This document shows, piece after piece, positions 17,663 to 26,388 of a DNA stretch of 64,000 bases. A program made the position numbers and the translations under genes. Where the stretch lies: contig NZ_JACHGN010000013.1 in the NCBI RefSeq assembly GCF_014202315.1, positions 186,001 through 250,000 of the forward strand. Direction: 5' to 3'. The stretch is from Thermocatellispora tengchongensis (GTDB lineage: Bacteria; Actinomycetota; Actinomycetes; Streptosporangiales; Streptosporangiaceae). Numbering within the stretch: position 1 is the stretch's first letter; each line of letters begins with the position of its first letter. The notes beneath the pieces were generated by a model. That model did no database searches. It had not been told where the DNA came from and worked only from the letters and a program-made list of their open reading frames with translations.

Positions 17663-18460
17663 ATGACGGACGACCCCGCGGCCTCTGTCGCCGGCCCGGC
17701 ACCGCTCCGCCGGCGCCGGCGGGCCGCCGCGATCCGCGAGATCCTCGATGCGGCGCAGGAGCAAATCGCGCTGCACGGCCCCTCCGGCCTGTCCCTGCGA
17801 TCGGTCGCGCGCAGCCTCGACATGACGGTGCAGGCGCTCTACCACTACTTCCCCAGTCGCGACGAGCTGATCACAGCACTGATCAGCGAGGCCTACCACG
17901 AGCTCGCCGACGCCGTCGCATCGGCGCTCGACACGGCGCCACCGGATGGCGACCTGCCGAGGTTCGTCATCGCCGCGGAGGCATTCCGGCGTTGGGGGCT
18001 CGACCACCCCGCACGCTTCCAGCTCATCTACGGAACGCCGCTCCTCCACTATCAGGCGCCCGCCGACGGCCGCACGACCGCCGGTCCCCGCAGGATCGCG
18101 GCGCTCTTCCTCCGCGAGTTGTTCGGAGTGTTCACGCAAGAGCAACTGGCCCGCACCGAGTTGCCGCCGCTGAGCCCCGAGCTACGCGCTCACCTCGCAC
18201 AGTTGCCGCCCGAGGCGGCCGGCGGACTTCCGCCGCAGGCCGCCGCCCTCTTCATCAGCCTTTGGGGCCACCTGCACGGCCTCGTGGTCCTGGAGGTGTT
18301 TGGGCACACCGCCTTCATCGGCCCGCTACAGGCGGAGATCTTCCGCAACGCCATGCACACTCTGCTCGCCGACGCACGCCGCCGCGTACCCGCCCCGTCG
18401 GCCTCCGATCCGAACGCGTCGGTTTCCCACGTGTCGCAAAGACGTCACGGAGCTATGTAA
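17663..18460 (+). CDS. TetR-family regulator (WHG C-terminal domain)
   Basis: A 265-residue protein. HTH at about residues 20-65: AIREILDAAQEQIALHGPSGLSLRSVARSLDMTVQALYHYFPSRDELITALI. The C-terminal part (RFVIAAEAFRRWGLDHPARFQLIYGTPLLHY, ALFISLWGHLHGLVVLEVFGH) matches the WHG domain of TetR proteins. The ATG at 17663 lies close after an AT-rich patch (AAATTTATCTAACA) that can hold both divergent promoters, with TGTC-AGGCA-GACA as a short symmetric element. Likely controls itself and the ABM gene. Confidence 0.85.
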   Translation: MTDDPAASVAGPAPLRRRRRAAAIREILDAAQEQIALHGPSGLSLRSVARSLDMTVQALYHYFPSRDELITALISEAYHELADAVASALDTAPPDGDLPRFVIAAEAFRRWGLDHPARFQLIYGTPLLHYQAPADGRTTAGPRRIAALFLRELFGVFTQEQLARTELPPLSPELRAHLAQLPPEAAGGLPPQAAALFISLWGHLHGLVVLEVFGHTAFIGPLQAEIFRNAMHTLLADARRRVPAPSASDPNASVSHVSQRRHGAM

Positions 18461-18502
18461 CTAGCGTGCCGCCCCATCGGATGATCATGGCTGTCGAGGC
18501 TT

Positions 18503-18600
18503 GTTTCATAAGTGGACACCGATGAAACGGGGCTTCCGGCCGGGCACGTCCAGGGCGAACCCTGTTTCATGAGCCGGTGCGAACGGGTGGCCGTCTGAAA
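18503..18600. repeat. GTTTCAT inverted/direct repeats upstream of recombinase relic (res-like)
   Basis: GTTTCAT (18503-18509) faces ATGAAAC (18522-18528); GTTTCAT recurs at 18564-18570 and TGAAAC at 18595-18600. Serine resolvases bind clusters of short inverted sites just upstream of their own gene, and a serine-recombinase relic starts at 18608. Inferred from position only. Confidence 0.4.
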
Positions 18601-18607
18601 CGGTCTC

Positions 18608-19190
18608 ATGGAACACTTCCGGGTGCACGACGACGACTTCCTCCGCGTGGAGGCCCACGCCTGCCCGATGACCTCATGTGCCGCCCCGGCCGGCTCTCCC
18701 TGCCGGGCCGGCAAGGGCAAGGCCGCCGTCCAGTGCCACACCGCCCGCTTCCGGCTCGTGCCCGCGTTCGCCAAGGCGCTCAACGTCCCGGCCCCGGCCA
18801 TCCGCGAGCCGGGCACACCATGGATCGAACTGCCCCGCCCGGTCGCGGCCGACGCCGGACCGTGCGGGCACGCGCGGATCGGCCACGCCCGCGCCTCCAC
18901 CGTCCGCCGGTCCCTGGACACCCGGCTCGACAATCCGCCCGCGCCCGCGGCAAGGCCATCGTCGGCGCCGCGTCACCGGCGAGCACATGCTGCCCATGGC
19001 CCTGCACCTGCGCGACCAGGACCTCGGCCTGCGGGACACCGCCGCCCGGCTCGTCATCACCAGCGGCAAGAAGAAGGGCCGTCACCCCTCGGCCGCGACC
19101 GTCCTGCGCATGCTGCGCGACCACGACCAGCAGACCGCCGCGAACGGACCGCCCCGGGCCCCGTCAAGGCCCTGGGACGGCCGGACGTGA
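18608..19190 (+). pseudogene. Zn-finger/serine recombinase relic with large internal deletion
   Basis: The N-terminal ~75 residues read HACPMTSCAAPAGSPCRAGKGKAAVQCHTARFRLVPAF, a CxxxxC..C..H-type zinc-binding domain found in actinomycete element proteins, then HARIGHARASTVRRSLDTRLDN, the catalytic-Ser region of a resolvase (normally RIGYARVST..Q-LD.QLD). The sequence then jumps, in shifted frames, to ARARGKAIVGAA and MLPMALHLRDQDLGLRDTAARLVITSGKKKGRHPSAATVLRMLRDHDQQ, the C-terminal HTH region. The middle of the catalytic domain (~100 residues) is gone. Confidence 0.6.
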
Positions 19191-19282
19191 GATGTCAGCT
19201 CCCCGATCGCCGGCCGCGACCTGGTCGTGGACCTGGTGCACCACGACGCGGCTGGTGACACGTCCGTTTATGACACCCGTAC

Positions 19283-19545
19283 CCGCGTGCCGAATACCTG
19301 TTCAAGACCGCCTCCGCATGGCTCGACCCGCACCGCCAAGGGTGGATCCTGCATCAGCTGTGTCATTCAGCGCTCCAGCACCTCGCGCAAGCCGGACGCA
19401 CCGCCCGAGCTCCAGGCCAGGAGCCGCCACCAGCACCTGGCCGGCCTCGGCCGCTTCGTACCGTCTCGGCGAAGAGACCTCCGCCCGCCTCACCGCCGAC
19501 GCCGACCTCATCCAGCGGTGCCGCCCCCGCCGACCGCACCGCACC
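19283..19545 (+). pseudogene. Tyrosine recombinase C-terminal relic
   Basis: Across three frames the sequence reads FKTASAWLDPHRQGWILHQLCHSALQHLAQAGRTA, ELQARSRHQHLAGLGRF and YRLGEETSARLTADAD. This is the HxxR...H box and helix of an integrase catalytic domain, but the Arg of the expected HQLRHS is Cys and the reading frame breaks at least twice. It may be the other half of the integrase whose N-terminal part lies at 12108-12571. Confidence 0.45.
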
Positions 19546-19573
19546 GTGCCGTGGCGTGGCGGCCGACCGCTCA

Positions 19574-19765
19574 TCAGGCCGGCCACACCCGCAGAGCCTG
19601 CTCGTCATCGGAGCGTTCGCGGCCCTGTTCGAGGCGGGTGTAGTAGCCGGCGTTGACACCGGCCAGGACGGCGACCTCCTCACGGCGCAGCCCGGTGACT
19701 CTGCGCATGCCGTAGCCGGCCATACCGACGTCCTGCGGGAGCAGGCCCGCCCGGCGCGCGAAGGA
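19574..19765 (-). pseudogene. XRE-type regulator (MmyB group) fragment
   Basis: Contains FARRAGLLPQDVGMAG, RVTGLRREEVAVLAGVNAGYYTRLEQGRERS, the distinctive helix-turn-helix of the actinomycete XRE/MmyB-like regulators; an intact relative is at 22586. The first ~12 residues and everything after the HTH are missing; the frame ends shortly after with a stop. Confidence 0.55.
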
Positions 19766-19929
19766 AGTCTCCCAGATGGTTGTCAGGCATGTCTTCAGGC
19801 TATGCCGCGGGGCGGCATGCCGCCTGGGTGTGTCCCACCCAGGCAGCACGCGTCCTGGTCGATGGTCACCGACCTGCGCAGACTCGGTGGTGCGGGACGG
19901 ATCCGCACTGATGATGGAAGGAGTCCACC

Positions 19930-20007
19930 ATGGCGAAGGCCACCGAGGACGCCGCCGATGTGGTGGGCATGTGGGTGACCGCGGACGTACGAAGAAGAGG
20001 ACCCCTC
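19930..20007 (+). pseudogene. Possible Atu4866-type domain start, truncated
   Basis: An ATG at 19930 after AAGGAG begins MAKATEDAADVVGMWVTADVRRR and is in frame with the following amidohydrolase. 'VVGMWVTAD-G-IRHELLPNGRY' is the beginning of the small Atu4866 family; here only its first strand remains. A fuller Atu4866 domain is fused to an amidohydrolase C-terminus at 30493. The ribosome site at 19915-19920 makes it possible that translation of the amidohydrolase starts here. Confidence 0.3.
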
Positions 20008-21400
20008 ATGAATGCCGACGACACCACCAGTGCTGCCGTATTGGAGCGGCTCCAGCGCCGCTCCGCGGACCCTCGGCGGCGCATCCTGTTCACCGGTGCG
20101 ACGATCGTGACCATGGACCCGGCTCTAGGCGTCCTGGACCGCGGCGACCTGCTCGTCGAGGGCGATACGATCGCCGCGGTCGGACCCGCGCTGAGCGCGG
20201 ACGACGCCGTCGTGGTCGAATCCGCCGGCACGATTGTCGCGCCGGGATTCATAGACACCCACCGGCACGCCTGGGAGGCCCAGCTGCGACGGATCATGCC
20301 GGACGTCGACGACCTCGCCGGTTACGTCATGGCCACCTTGGCCGGATACGCCCGTGCGTACCGGCCTGAGGACATGTACATCGGCACCAAGCTCGCCGCG
20401 CTGACCGCGATCGACAGTGGCATCACCTGCATGCTCGACTTCTCCCACAACTCCCGCTCGGCCGAGCACTCCGACGCCGCCATCCAGGCCCTCCTCGACA
20501 CCGGCATCCGCGGCGTGCACGCCTCGATGGGTCCGCACTTCGGCGACTGGGACCGCCAGTGGCCGAGCGACTTGAGGCGGCTCAAGAGCCAGTACTTCAG
20601 CAGCGATGACCAGTTGCTCACACTGCGCGTGGCGGCCCTGGCCACGGACGAGATCGCCGGGCCTGCTCTCGCCTACGGCCCCGACCTCGCCCGCGTGGCC
20701 CAGGACCTGGGCATCGGCGTAAGCGTCGACGCCGTCTTCGGTACGTCCTCCTCGGAGGCCGTACTGCGTTGGGCCGAGGAGGGCATCCTCAACCCCGGCG
20801 TCACCCTCATCCACGCCACCGGCCTGACCACCGAGGCGTGGAAGACCATGGCGGCAACGGGCACCACAGTGGCGCTGGCCCCCACCTCCGACGCGCAGAT
20901 CGGGCTGGAGACGGCAATCCCCGCAGTGGACGAGGCGCTGTCGGCCGGCATCCGCCCCGGTCTGAGCATCGACGTCGAAGTCGCCCTGGCCAGCGACATG
21001 TTCACCCAGATGCGAGCCCTGCACGCCATCCAGCGGATGCGCCGTCAACGCCTCCTACGGCACCGGCCGGCCGCCCTCCCGGATCACCACTCACGACGTA
21101 CTGGACTTCGCAACCCGTCAGGGCGCCCGCACCAACGGACTGGAGAGCATGACCGGTTCACTCACCCCCGGCAAGAAGGCCGACCTCCAGATCATCCAGG
21201 CGGAAGCCCTCAACAACATGCCGCTCAACGACCCTGTCGGCACTGTGGTCCTGGGCTCCGACGCCCGCAACATCAGCGCCGTCCTCGTCAACGGCGAACC
21301 CCGCAAGTGGAACGGCCACGTCCTCGGCGTCGACCTGCCCGCTTTGCGCAACGAGGTGCAGGCCTCGCGCGCGCACGTCCTGAACGCCACCACCAGGTAA
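20008..21400 (+). pseudogene. Amidohydrolase (ATZ/TRZ-like metal-dependent hydrolase) with late frameshift
   Basis: From ATG 20008 (GAGGA upstream) the frame reads ILFTGATIVTMDPALGVLDRGDLLVEGDTIAAVG, TIVAPGFIDTHRHAWEAQLRR (metal-binding HxH), ITCMLDFSHNSRS, GVTLIHATGL and SIDVEVALASDMFTQMRA. This is the TIM-barrel amidohydrolase family of chlorohydrolases and deaminases. At about 21040 one base is lost; the other frame continues AVNASYGTGRPPSRITTHDVLDFATRQGARTNGLESMTGSLTPGKKADLQIIQ to the natural end at 21400. The TIM barrel up to the metal Asp is intact, so a single-base correction would restore a 464-residue enzyme. Confidence 0.75.
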
Positions 21401-21433
21401 CCCTCCCCGTTGTCAGCGCGTAGGCCGGGTGGT

Positions 21434-22351
21434 TCATCCGGCCAGGTGCTTGCCGAAGAACTCGGCGAGCTTGGCGACGGCGCGGGTGACGTATTCGTCC
21501 TTGTCGTACAGGTCGATGTGCGTGGCGCCGTCGATGACGACCAGTTCCTTGGGCTCGGCCGCCCGCTCGATCGCTTCCCGGCTGAAGTAGGCGCTCTCCG
21601 CCTCGGAACCGACGATCATCAGCAGGGGGCGGGGCGAGATCAGCTCGATCATCGCGTACGAGTCGTACTGGGCGAGCTGGTCGACGCTGCGCAGCACCCA
21701 GCCCTGGACCGCACGAGGGTGGTGGCCGCGCGGGGTGCGGTAGAACTCGAACGTCTCGCGGAACTGCCTGGTGGCGGTCGCCAGCAGTTCCTCGGCGTTG
21801 TCGGGAATCCATGCCACCATCTCCGGGGCCGCGCCACGTGCCTCGGCGGTGCGCGCCGCACCGGCTTGGTCGAGCAGGGCCTTGAGGATCGCAGGGTCCT
21901 GGGTGCGGCCCAGTCCTTCACGGATCACCGAGCCCATGTCCACGGCGCTGACCGTGGCCACGCTCTTGATGCGGTGATCGGTCTGCGCGGCGTAGGGGAC
22001 GTAGCCGCCGGACGCGCAGATGCCCAGTGCTCCGATACGGTCCGGATCGATGTCGTCTCGGGTGGTCAGGTAGGTCACGGCGGACTTGACGTCCTCGGCG
22101 CGCTGGAACGGGTTTTCCATGCCGCGCGGCTCGCCCTCGCTCTCGCCCTGGTAGGCGGCGTCGAACACGAGCGCGGCGAATCCCGCGCGGGCCAGACGCT
22201 CGGTGTAGACGCTCGGGCTCTGCTCCTTCACACCGCCTCCCGGATGGGAGATGACGACGGCCGGCAGCCGGCCGTCCACGTGGTCGTCGGGGGTGAAGAG
22301 AATCCCGGCGAGGTCGAGGGCGTTGCTGGGGAAGGTGACGCTGGTCTTCAC
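21434..22351 (-). CDS. Alpha/beta hydrolase (dienelactone hydrolase-like/YcjY group)
   Basis: A 305-residue cytoplasmic hydrolase. N-terminal VTFPSNALDLAGILFTPDD, AVVISHPGGGVKEQSP (oxyanion HPGGG), nucleophile elbow GALGICASGGY (Ser after GICA), and late His in DGATHIDLYDKDEY. This is the group of E. coli YcjY-like hydrolases of unknown substrate. GTG start at 22351, eight bases after AGGAGA on the minus strand. Divergent from an intact XRE/MmyB-type regulator (22586) with a 230-bp shared upstream region, so regulation by that protein is likely. Confidence 0.82.
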   Translation of the reverse strand: MKTSVTFPSNALDLAGILFTPDDHVDGRLPAVVISHPGGGVKEQSPSVYTERLARAGFAALVFDAAYQGESEGEPRGMENPFQRAEDVKSAVTYLTTRDDIDPDRIGALGICASGGYVPYAAQTDHRIKSVATVSAVDMGSVIREGLGRTQDPAILKALLDQAGAARTAEARGAAPEMVAWIPDNAEELLATATRQFRETFEFYRTPRGHHPRAVQGWVLRSVDQLAQYDSYAMIELISPRPLLMIVGSEAESAYFSREAIERAAEPKELVVIDGATHIDLYDKDEYVTRAVAKLAEFFGKHLAG

Positions 22352-22585
22352 GGTGGGTGTCTCCTGACGCAGATGGGGAAGCGCTGTGACCGCGACGGCG
22401 CGGATCCCTCCAGCGGGACCTCCAGCGGGGCTTCGTCCTCCGGGCGGTCCGTCCGCCGGCCACGTCACCGACACTCGCACGCGGTACGCGGGCGGGTAAG
22501 GGGCGTCTTCTGTCCCCGGACACCGCGGTCCTGGGACACGGCAGGCCCACTGTCGCAGGCCCGGCCGGCTGTAAGACTTGTATCC

Positions 22586-23455
22586 ATGAGCAGCAGCAAC
22601 GCCCACCGCAGCGAACTGGGCGCCTTCCTGAAGGCGCGGCGCACACAGCTGAGCCCGGCCGACGTGGGGTTGCCTGATACCGCCGGCAGGCGCAGGGTCC
22701 AGGGCCTGCGCCGCGAGGAGGTGGCGTTGCTGGCGTCGATCAGCCCCGACTACTACATGCGCCTGGAGCAGGGCCGCCGCCACGCCTCCGAACCGGTGCT
22801 GGACACCCTCGCGCGGGTCCTCCGGCTCGACGACGGTGAGCGCGCCTACATGTTCGAACTGTCCGGTCGGGACGCCGCCCGGCCGCGTCGGCGCGCCACG
22901 CAGAAGGTCCAGCCGCAGCTGCAGCGCCTGCTGGACGACCTGTCCACCACACCGGCCGTCGTCCTGGGGCGCCGCACGGACATCCTCGCCTGGAACGCCA
23001 TGGCGGCCGCCCTGTTCACCGACTTCGCGCGGATCCCGGAGAAGAAGCGCAACTTCGTGCGGCTGGTCTTCTGCGAACCGGCCATCAGAGCGCTGTACCC
23101 GGACTGGGAATGGGTGGCGCAGATGACCGTGGCCCAACTGCGCATGGAGGCCGCCCGCGATCCGAAAGATCCGCGGCTGGCCGAACTGGTGGGTGAGTTG
23201 TCGCTGCACGACTCCGACTTCCGGCGCTGGTGGGGCGCCCACCGCGTCGCCCCCCAGGGATCGGGCACCAAGACGCTGAACCATCCGGTTGTCGGCCCGC
23301 TCACCCTCGACTGGTCCTTCCTCACCTCCACCGACGATCCCGACCAGCAGCTCATCACCCTGACCGCCGAGCCCGGCACCCTCAGCCACGACCGTCTGCG
23401 CCTCCTCGCCTCACGGGCCGCACCAGCCACCGACCACCCCGTCGCGGACGATTAG
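22586..23455 (+). CDS. XRE-family regulator (MmyB-like, with PAS-like ligand domain)
   Basis: A 289-residue protein. Residues 8-70 hold the HTH (ELGAFLKARRTQLSPADVGLPDTAGRRRVQGLRREEVALLASISPDYYMRLEQGR), residues ~105-270 the MmyB-like ligand domain (LDDLSTTPAVVLGRRTDILAWNAMAAALF, RNFVRLVFCEPAIRALYPDWEWVA). This family commonly represses a divergent oxidoreductase or hydrolase gene and responds to a small ligand; here the partner would be the hydrolase at 21434-22351. Confidence 0.85.
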   Translation: MSSSNAHRSELGAFLKARRTQLSPADVGLPDTAGRRRVQGLRREEVALLASISPDYYMRLEQGRRHASEPVLDTLARVLRLDDGERAYMFELSGRDAARPRRRATQKVQPQLQRLLDDLSTTPAVVLGRRTDILAWNAMAAALFTDFARIPEKKRNFVRLVFCEPAIRALYPDWEWVAQMTVAQLRMEAARDPKDPRLAELVGELSLHDSDFRRWWGAHRVAPQGSGTKTLNHPVVGPLTLDWSFLTSTDDPDQQLITLTAEPGTLSHDRLRLLASRAAPATDHPVADD

Positions 23456-23630
23456 CGGCTCGCCTCGCTCCGAGGCGGCAGGCCGTCCAACCCGGCCCAG
23501 GCCGGGAAGACCGCACGGGTGTGCCCAGTGTCCCCGGCCTCACCTATTGCCTTCGCGGACTACCGTTCGGCTGGAGCCGCGTTGCGCCCTTCGCCGAGAG
23601 GCGACACGCACACCGGTACGCGATCGTTCA

Positions 23631-23667
23631 CAACGGGCCCGCCGGCCTGGTGCCGGCGGGCCCGTTG
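23631..23667. terminator. Strong bidirectional hairpin
   Basis: A perfect 16-bp stem, CAACGGGCCCGCCGGC (23631-23646) with its complement (23652-23667), and a 5-nt loop. It lies between the converging regulator (ends 23455) and lipase-like gene (ends 23804). Otherwise 23456-23803 holds no gene. No clear T-tract, as is common for actinomycete hairpins. Confidence 0.65.
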
Positions 23668-23803
23668 CCCCTTCCGGATGAAGTCGGCGGCTGGGACAGG
23701 GGCCGATCTGCGGCACGACACCTTGGTATCGAACGATTTCGCAGATTCCGGTTCCCGGACCGCTCACCGGTCGCCGCTACTGCCGGCCGCCGGCTCCTGC
23801 GGC

Positions 23804-24955
23804 CTACTTGGATTCGACAGAGCCGATATCGAGCGCCGCGACCGCGTGCTGCCAGGCCGGATCGCCCGGGTAGAGCTGCGAGCGCAAATACGCCCAGGCC
23901 ATGGCGCGGAGCACGGCGACCCGCGCCGGGTTCTCATCGGAGGTCTCCGCCGCGTCATAGCCGGAGATGCCGCCGAGGATGTGCTCCGCGCCGTGCATCA
24001 TCAGCAACGTCTTGGGGCCGGGGGCCAGCGTGTACGCGTCCCAGCGGTAGCTGAGCCGGGTGGAGAACCTCGGGTTGAGGTCCCTGTCCCCCGCGACCAC
24101 CAGCGCCGGCGCGGTCATCGTGCTGAAATCGGTGAACTTGTTGACCGGGTAACGGTCGAGCATCTCCTGGTTGGTGTGCTCGTCGGCGACACCGGGCGCG
24201 GCGAGGATGACACCGGCCTTGATCCGGGCGTCGGGCAGATGCACGCGGCTGCCGTCGGCCGGGTCGGCGGTCCTCATACCGAGCAGCATCGCGGCGGTGT
24301 GCCCGCCCAGCGAATGCCCGACGACCGCCACCCGCCTGCGGTCGAGGCGAGTGCGACCCGAAGGACCGCGGCCGGTCATGAACGCCGAGCGTCCCAGGCC
24401 GGGAACGGCGGCCTCGATCTCGTCGAGGTGATCGAGGATGAAGCTCATGTCCTGAGCACGGGTCTTCCAGAACAGTGGCGCCTCGGGGTGGTCGGTGTCG
24501 CGCAGCCCCAACACGGTGGAGTCGAGGTGGGTGGGCTGGATGACCACGAAACCGTGCGCGGTCCAGAAGTCGACGAGCGGGCCGTATCCGCGCAGCGACG
24601 ACAGGAAATTCGAGGCGCCGTGACCGTGCGACATCAGGATGATCGGCAGGTTCCCGCCGACCGCGGGGACGTTGACCTTGATCTCCAGCGGCACCGGACG
24701 GCCCGGCACCTCGAACGCGATCGGGCCGAAGGTGAGGACCTGGTTCGGCTCGCTGACCGGGATGTTGCCCGCATCGGCGTACGAGGTCAGGGTGACCGTT
24801 CCGCGCCCGTGCGGGCCCGTGGGGCTCGCCTGCGCGGGCTCGGCGACGGCGGCGCTCGCCGCGATCGCCGCGGTGCCGATCAGGGCCGCCCGCCGGGTGA
24901 ACGTCCCATTCCTTGGCTTCGAACATTCCTCTATGCATGGCGCTGTGTCACACAT
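23804..24955 (-). CDS. Exported alpha/beta hydrolase (chlorophyllase/PET-hydrolase-like)
   Basis: A 383-residue protein. Residues ~20-45 form a probable Tat or Sec signal: FTRRAALIGTAAIAASAAVAEPAQASP, with the twin Arg before the hydrophobic core. The catalytic domain has the oxyanion loop ILMSHGHGASNF, the nucleophile elbow VAVVGHSLGGHTAAM (Ser in GHSLG), the acid region VVAGDRDLNPRF and the His in MMHGAEHILGG. Such enzymes act on ester or polyester substrates outside the cell. The start at 24955 leaves an unusually long cysteine-containing N-region before the RR pair. Confidence 0.8.
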   Translation of the reverse strand: MCDTAPCIEECSKPRNGTFTRRAALIGTAAIAASAAVAEPAQASPTGPHGRGTVTLTSYADAGNIPVSEPNQVLTFGPIAFEVPGRPVPLEIKVNVPAVGGNLPIILMSHGHGASNFLSSLRGYGPLVDFWTAHGFVVIQPTHLDSTVLGLRDTDHPEAPLFWKTRAQDMSFILDHLDEIEAAVPGLGRSAFMTGRGPSGRTRLDRRRVAVVGHSLGGHTAAMLLGMRTADPADGSRVHLPDARIKAGVILAAPGVADEHTNQEMLDRYPVNKFTDFSTMTAPALVVAGDRDLNPRFSTRLSYRWDAYTLAPGPKTLLMMHGAEHILGGISGYDAAETSDENPARVAVLRAMAWAYLRSQLYPGDPAWQHAVAALDIGSVESK

Positions 24956-25097
24956 GAACGATTTCCCTCACAACTAAGCGGATAGGCTAACCGAACGCAT
25001 TGGCCCACATAGGCGGTCGTAATCGGCACCAGTCGGCTTGCATCGCGGACCCAGGCGGACTTCCGGTTACGGTTGCTGTTGGCCACCGGGGTGCCGG

Positions 25098-25446
25098 TCA
25101 GAACGTGACGACGGCCTTGAACCGCACCTGACCGGAGGAAACCCGCGGATAGGCGTCGTTGACGCGCTCCAGCCGACCTCCTTCAGCGCCGCACCGCCGG
25201 CGACGACGTCGTCGGCGCCCAGCTCGCGGGCCGGCGCGTGCTTGCCCGCGCTGGCGGTCACCGCGATCACGTGGTACCCGGCAGCCTTGGCGAACTGGAT
25301 GGCGAAGTGGCCGATCCCGCCGATCCCGCCGACACCGACGATGGCGACCCGGGCCCTGGCCGGGCATCGGCCCGGCGGATGCCGGCCCAGGCCGTGTACC
25401 CGGCGCACACCGTGGGCGCGGCGACCGCGTTCATCTGCGTTGTCAT
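25098..25446 (-). pseudogene. Zinc-type alcohol dehydrogenase relic
   Basis: Three pieces in different frames: MNAVAAPTVCAGYTAWAGIRRADARPG, ARVAIVGVGGIGGIGHFAIQFAKAAGYHVIAVTASAGKHAPARELGADDVV (the Rossmann GxGGIG motif of the MDR/ADH family) and RVNDAYPRVSSGQVRFKAVVTF, the usual ADH C-terminus. The N-terminal catalytic domain with the zinc ligands is absent and about 100 residues after the Rossmann fold are deleted. Confidence 0.65.
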
Positions 25447-25737
25447 CGGCAAGACTCCTTCCCATCGGCCGGCGGCGGGCCGGACGTCCCTAACCTGCCC
25501 CACTCGGCGTGTTCGGCTGTCAGGCCCCTTTGCGGGGACACGCGTTCATGCTCGCCGCCCCCGCACCGCGGTCGCGTCGGCGAACATCACCAGAACCTCG
25601 CCGAGTGCTACCGACCTGGTCGTCGCCGGGCCGCCGTCCGAGGCCGGGAGCCCGTCGCTGCCGCCACGCCTGTGTGGTCTGCTACGGGCGCGGTGGCGCC
25701 TGCGCCAGGCACGTGTCCCTGAGCTGGTGGCGCGAGC
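25447..25737. other. No gene recognised
   Basis: Short coding-like scraps only, none with a start and family signature. Lies between the dehydrogenase relic and the TetR gene. Confidence 0.3.
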
Positions 25738-26289
25738 TCAGGCGTGATGGCGCAGGCCGTCAAGGATGACGTGCAGGAGGCGGTGGGCGCGGGCGTCCCA
25801 CTCCGCGGGCTCCAGTCGGGTCAGGTAGCCGAGGAGCAGGATGACGTCGCAGGCGTCGATGTCGGGGCGGATGGTGCCCTCGGCCTTGCCCGCGTCGAGG
25901 AACGTGGACAGCGTCTCGCCGATCGGGCCGAGGCTGTGCGCGGACAGGTCCTGCCACAGCCCCGCCTCGACGGCCGCGAACACCCCGCGCTTGACCTTCG
26001 CGTACTCGGCCACCCGGTCCAGCCAGCGGGCCAGGGCGGGCAGCGGCGCGTGCTCGGCGAGCAGTCCCGGTGCGGCGGCCACGAGGTCGTCCACGTCCTT
26101 GCGGTAGACCTCGGCGAGCAGGGCTTCCCGGGTCGGGAAGTGGCGGTAGAGGGTGCCCTGGCCGACGCCGGCCCGTTTCGCGATCTCGTTGAGCCTCACC
26201 TCCTCCGCGTTCGCGACGACCTCTCGCGCGGCCTGGAGGATCCGGGCGCGGTTCTCGGCGGCGTCGGCTCGGCGGCGGGGTGCGTTCAT
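25738..26289 (-). CDS. TetR-family repressor of adjacent SDR gene
   Basis: A 183-residue protein with an N-terminal HTH at residues ~12-58 (ENRARILQAAREVVANAEEVRLNEIAKRAGVGQGTLYRHFPTREALLAEVY) and a short helical ligand domain ending LHVILDGLRHH, the group that often regulates a neighbouring oxidoreductase. Divergent from the SDR gene with 99 bp between them; two identical 20-bp palindromic sites fill that gap. Confidence 0.88.
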   Translation of the reverse strand: MNAPRRRADAAENRARILQAAREVVANAEEVRLNEIAKRAGVGQGTLYRHFPTREALLAEVYRKDVDDLVAAAPGLLAEHAPLPALARWLDRVAEYAKVKRGVFAAVEAGLWQDLSAHSLGPIGETLSTFLDAGKAEGTIRPDIDACDVILLLGYLTRLEPAEWDARAHRLLHVILDGLRHHA

Positions 26290-26311
26290 CGGTCCTCTGT
26301 ATGACGAGATC

Positions 26312-26365
26312 AGCTAAGCGGACACGTGTCCGGTACGATGGGAACAGCTAAGCGGACACGTGTCC
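26312..26365. promoter_or_regulatory. Two identical 20-bp TetR operators
   Basis: AGCTAAGCGGACACGTGTCC occurs at 26312-26331 and again, exactly, at 26346-26365. Each contains the perfect 12-bp palindrome GGACACGTGTCC. The copies are 34 bp apart, about three helix turns, between the divergent TetR and SDR genes, and cover the likely promoters. Confidence 0.8.
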
Positions 26366-26388
26366 ACTTTATCGCGGAGGAGATTCTC

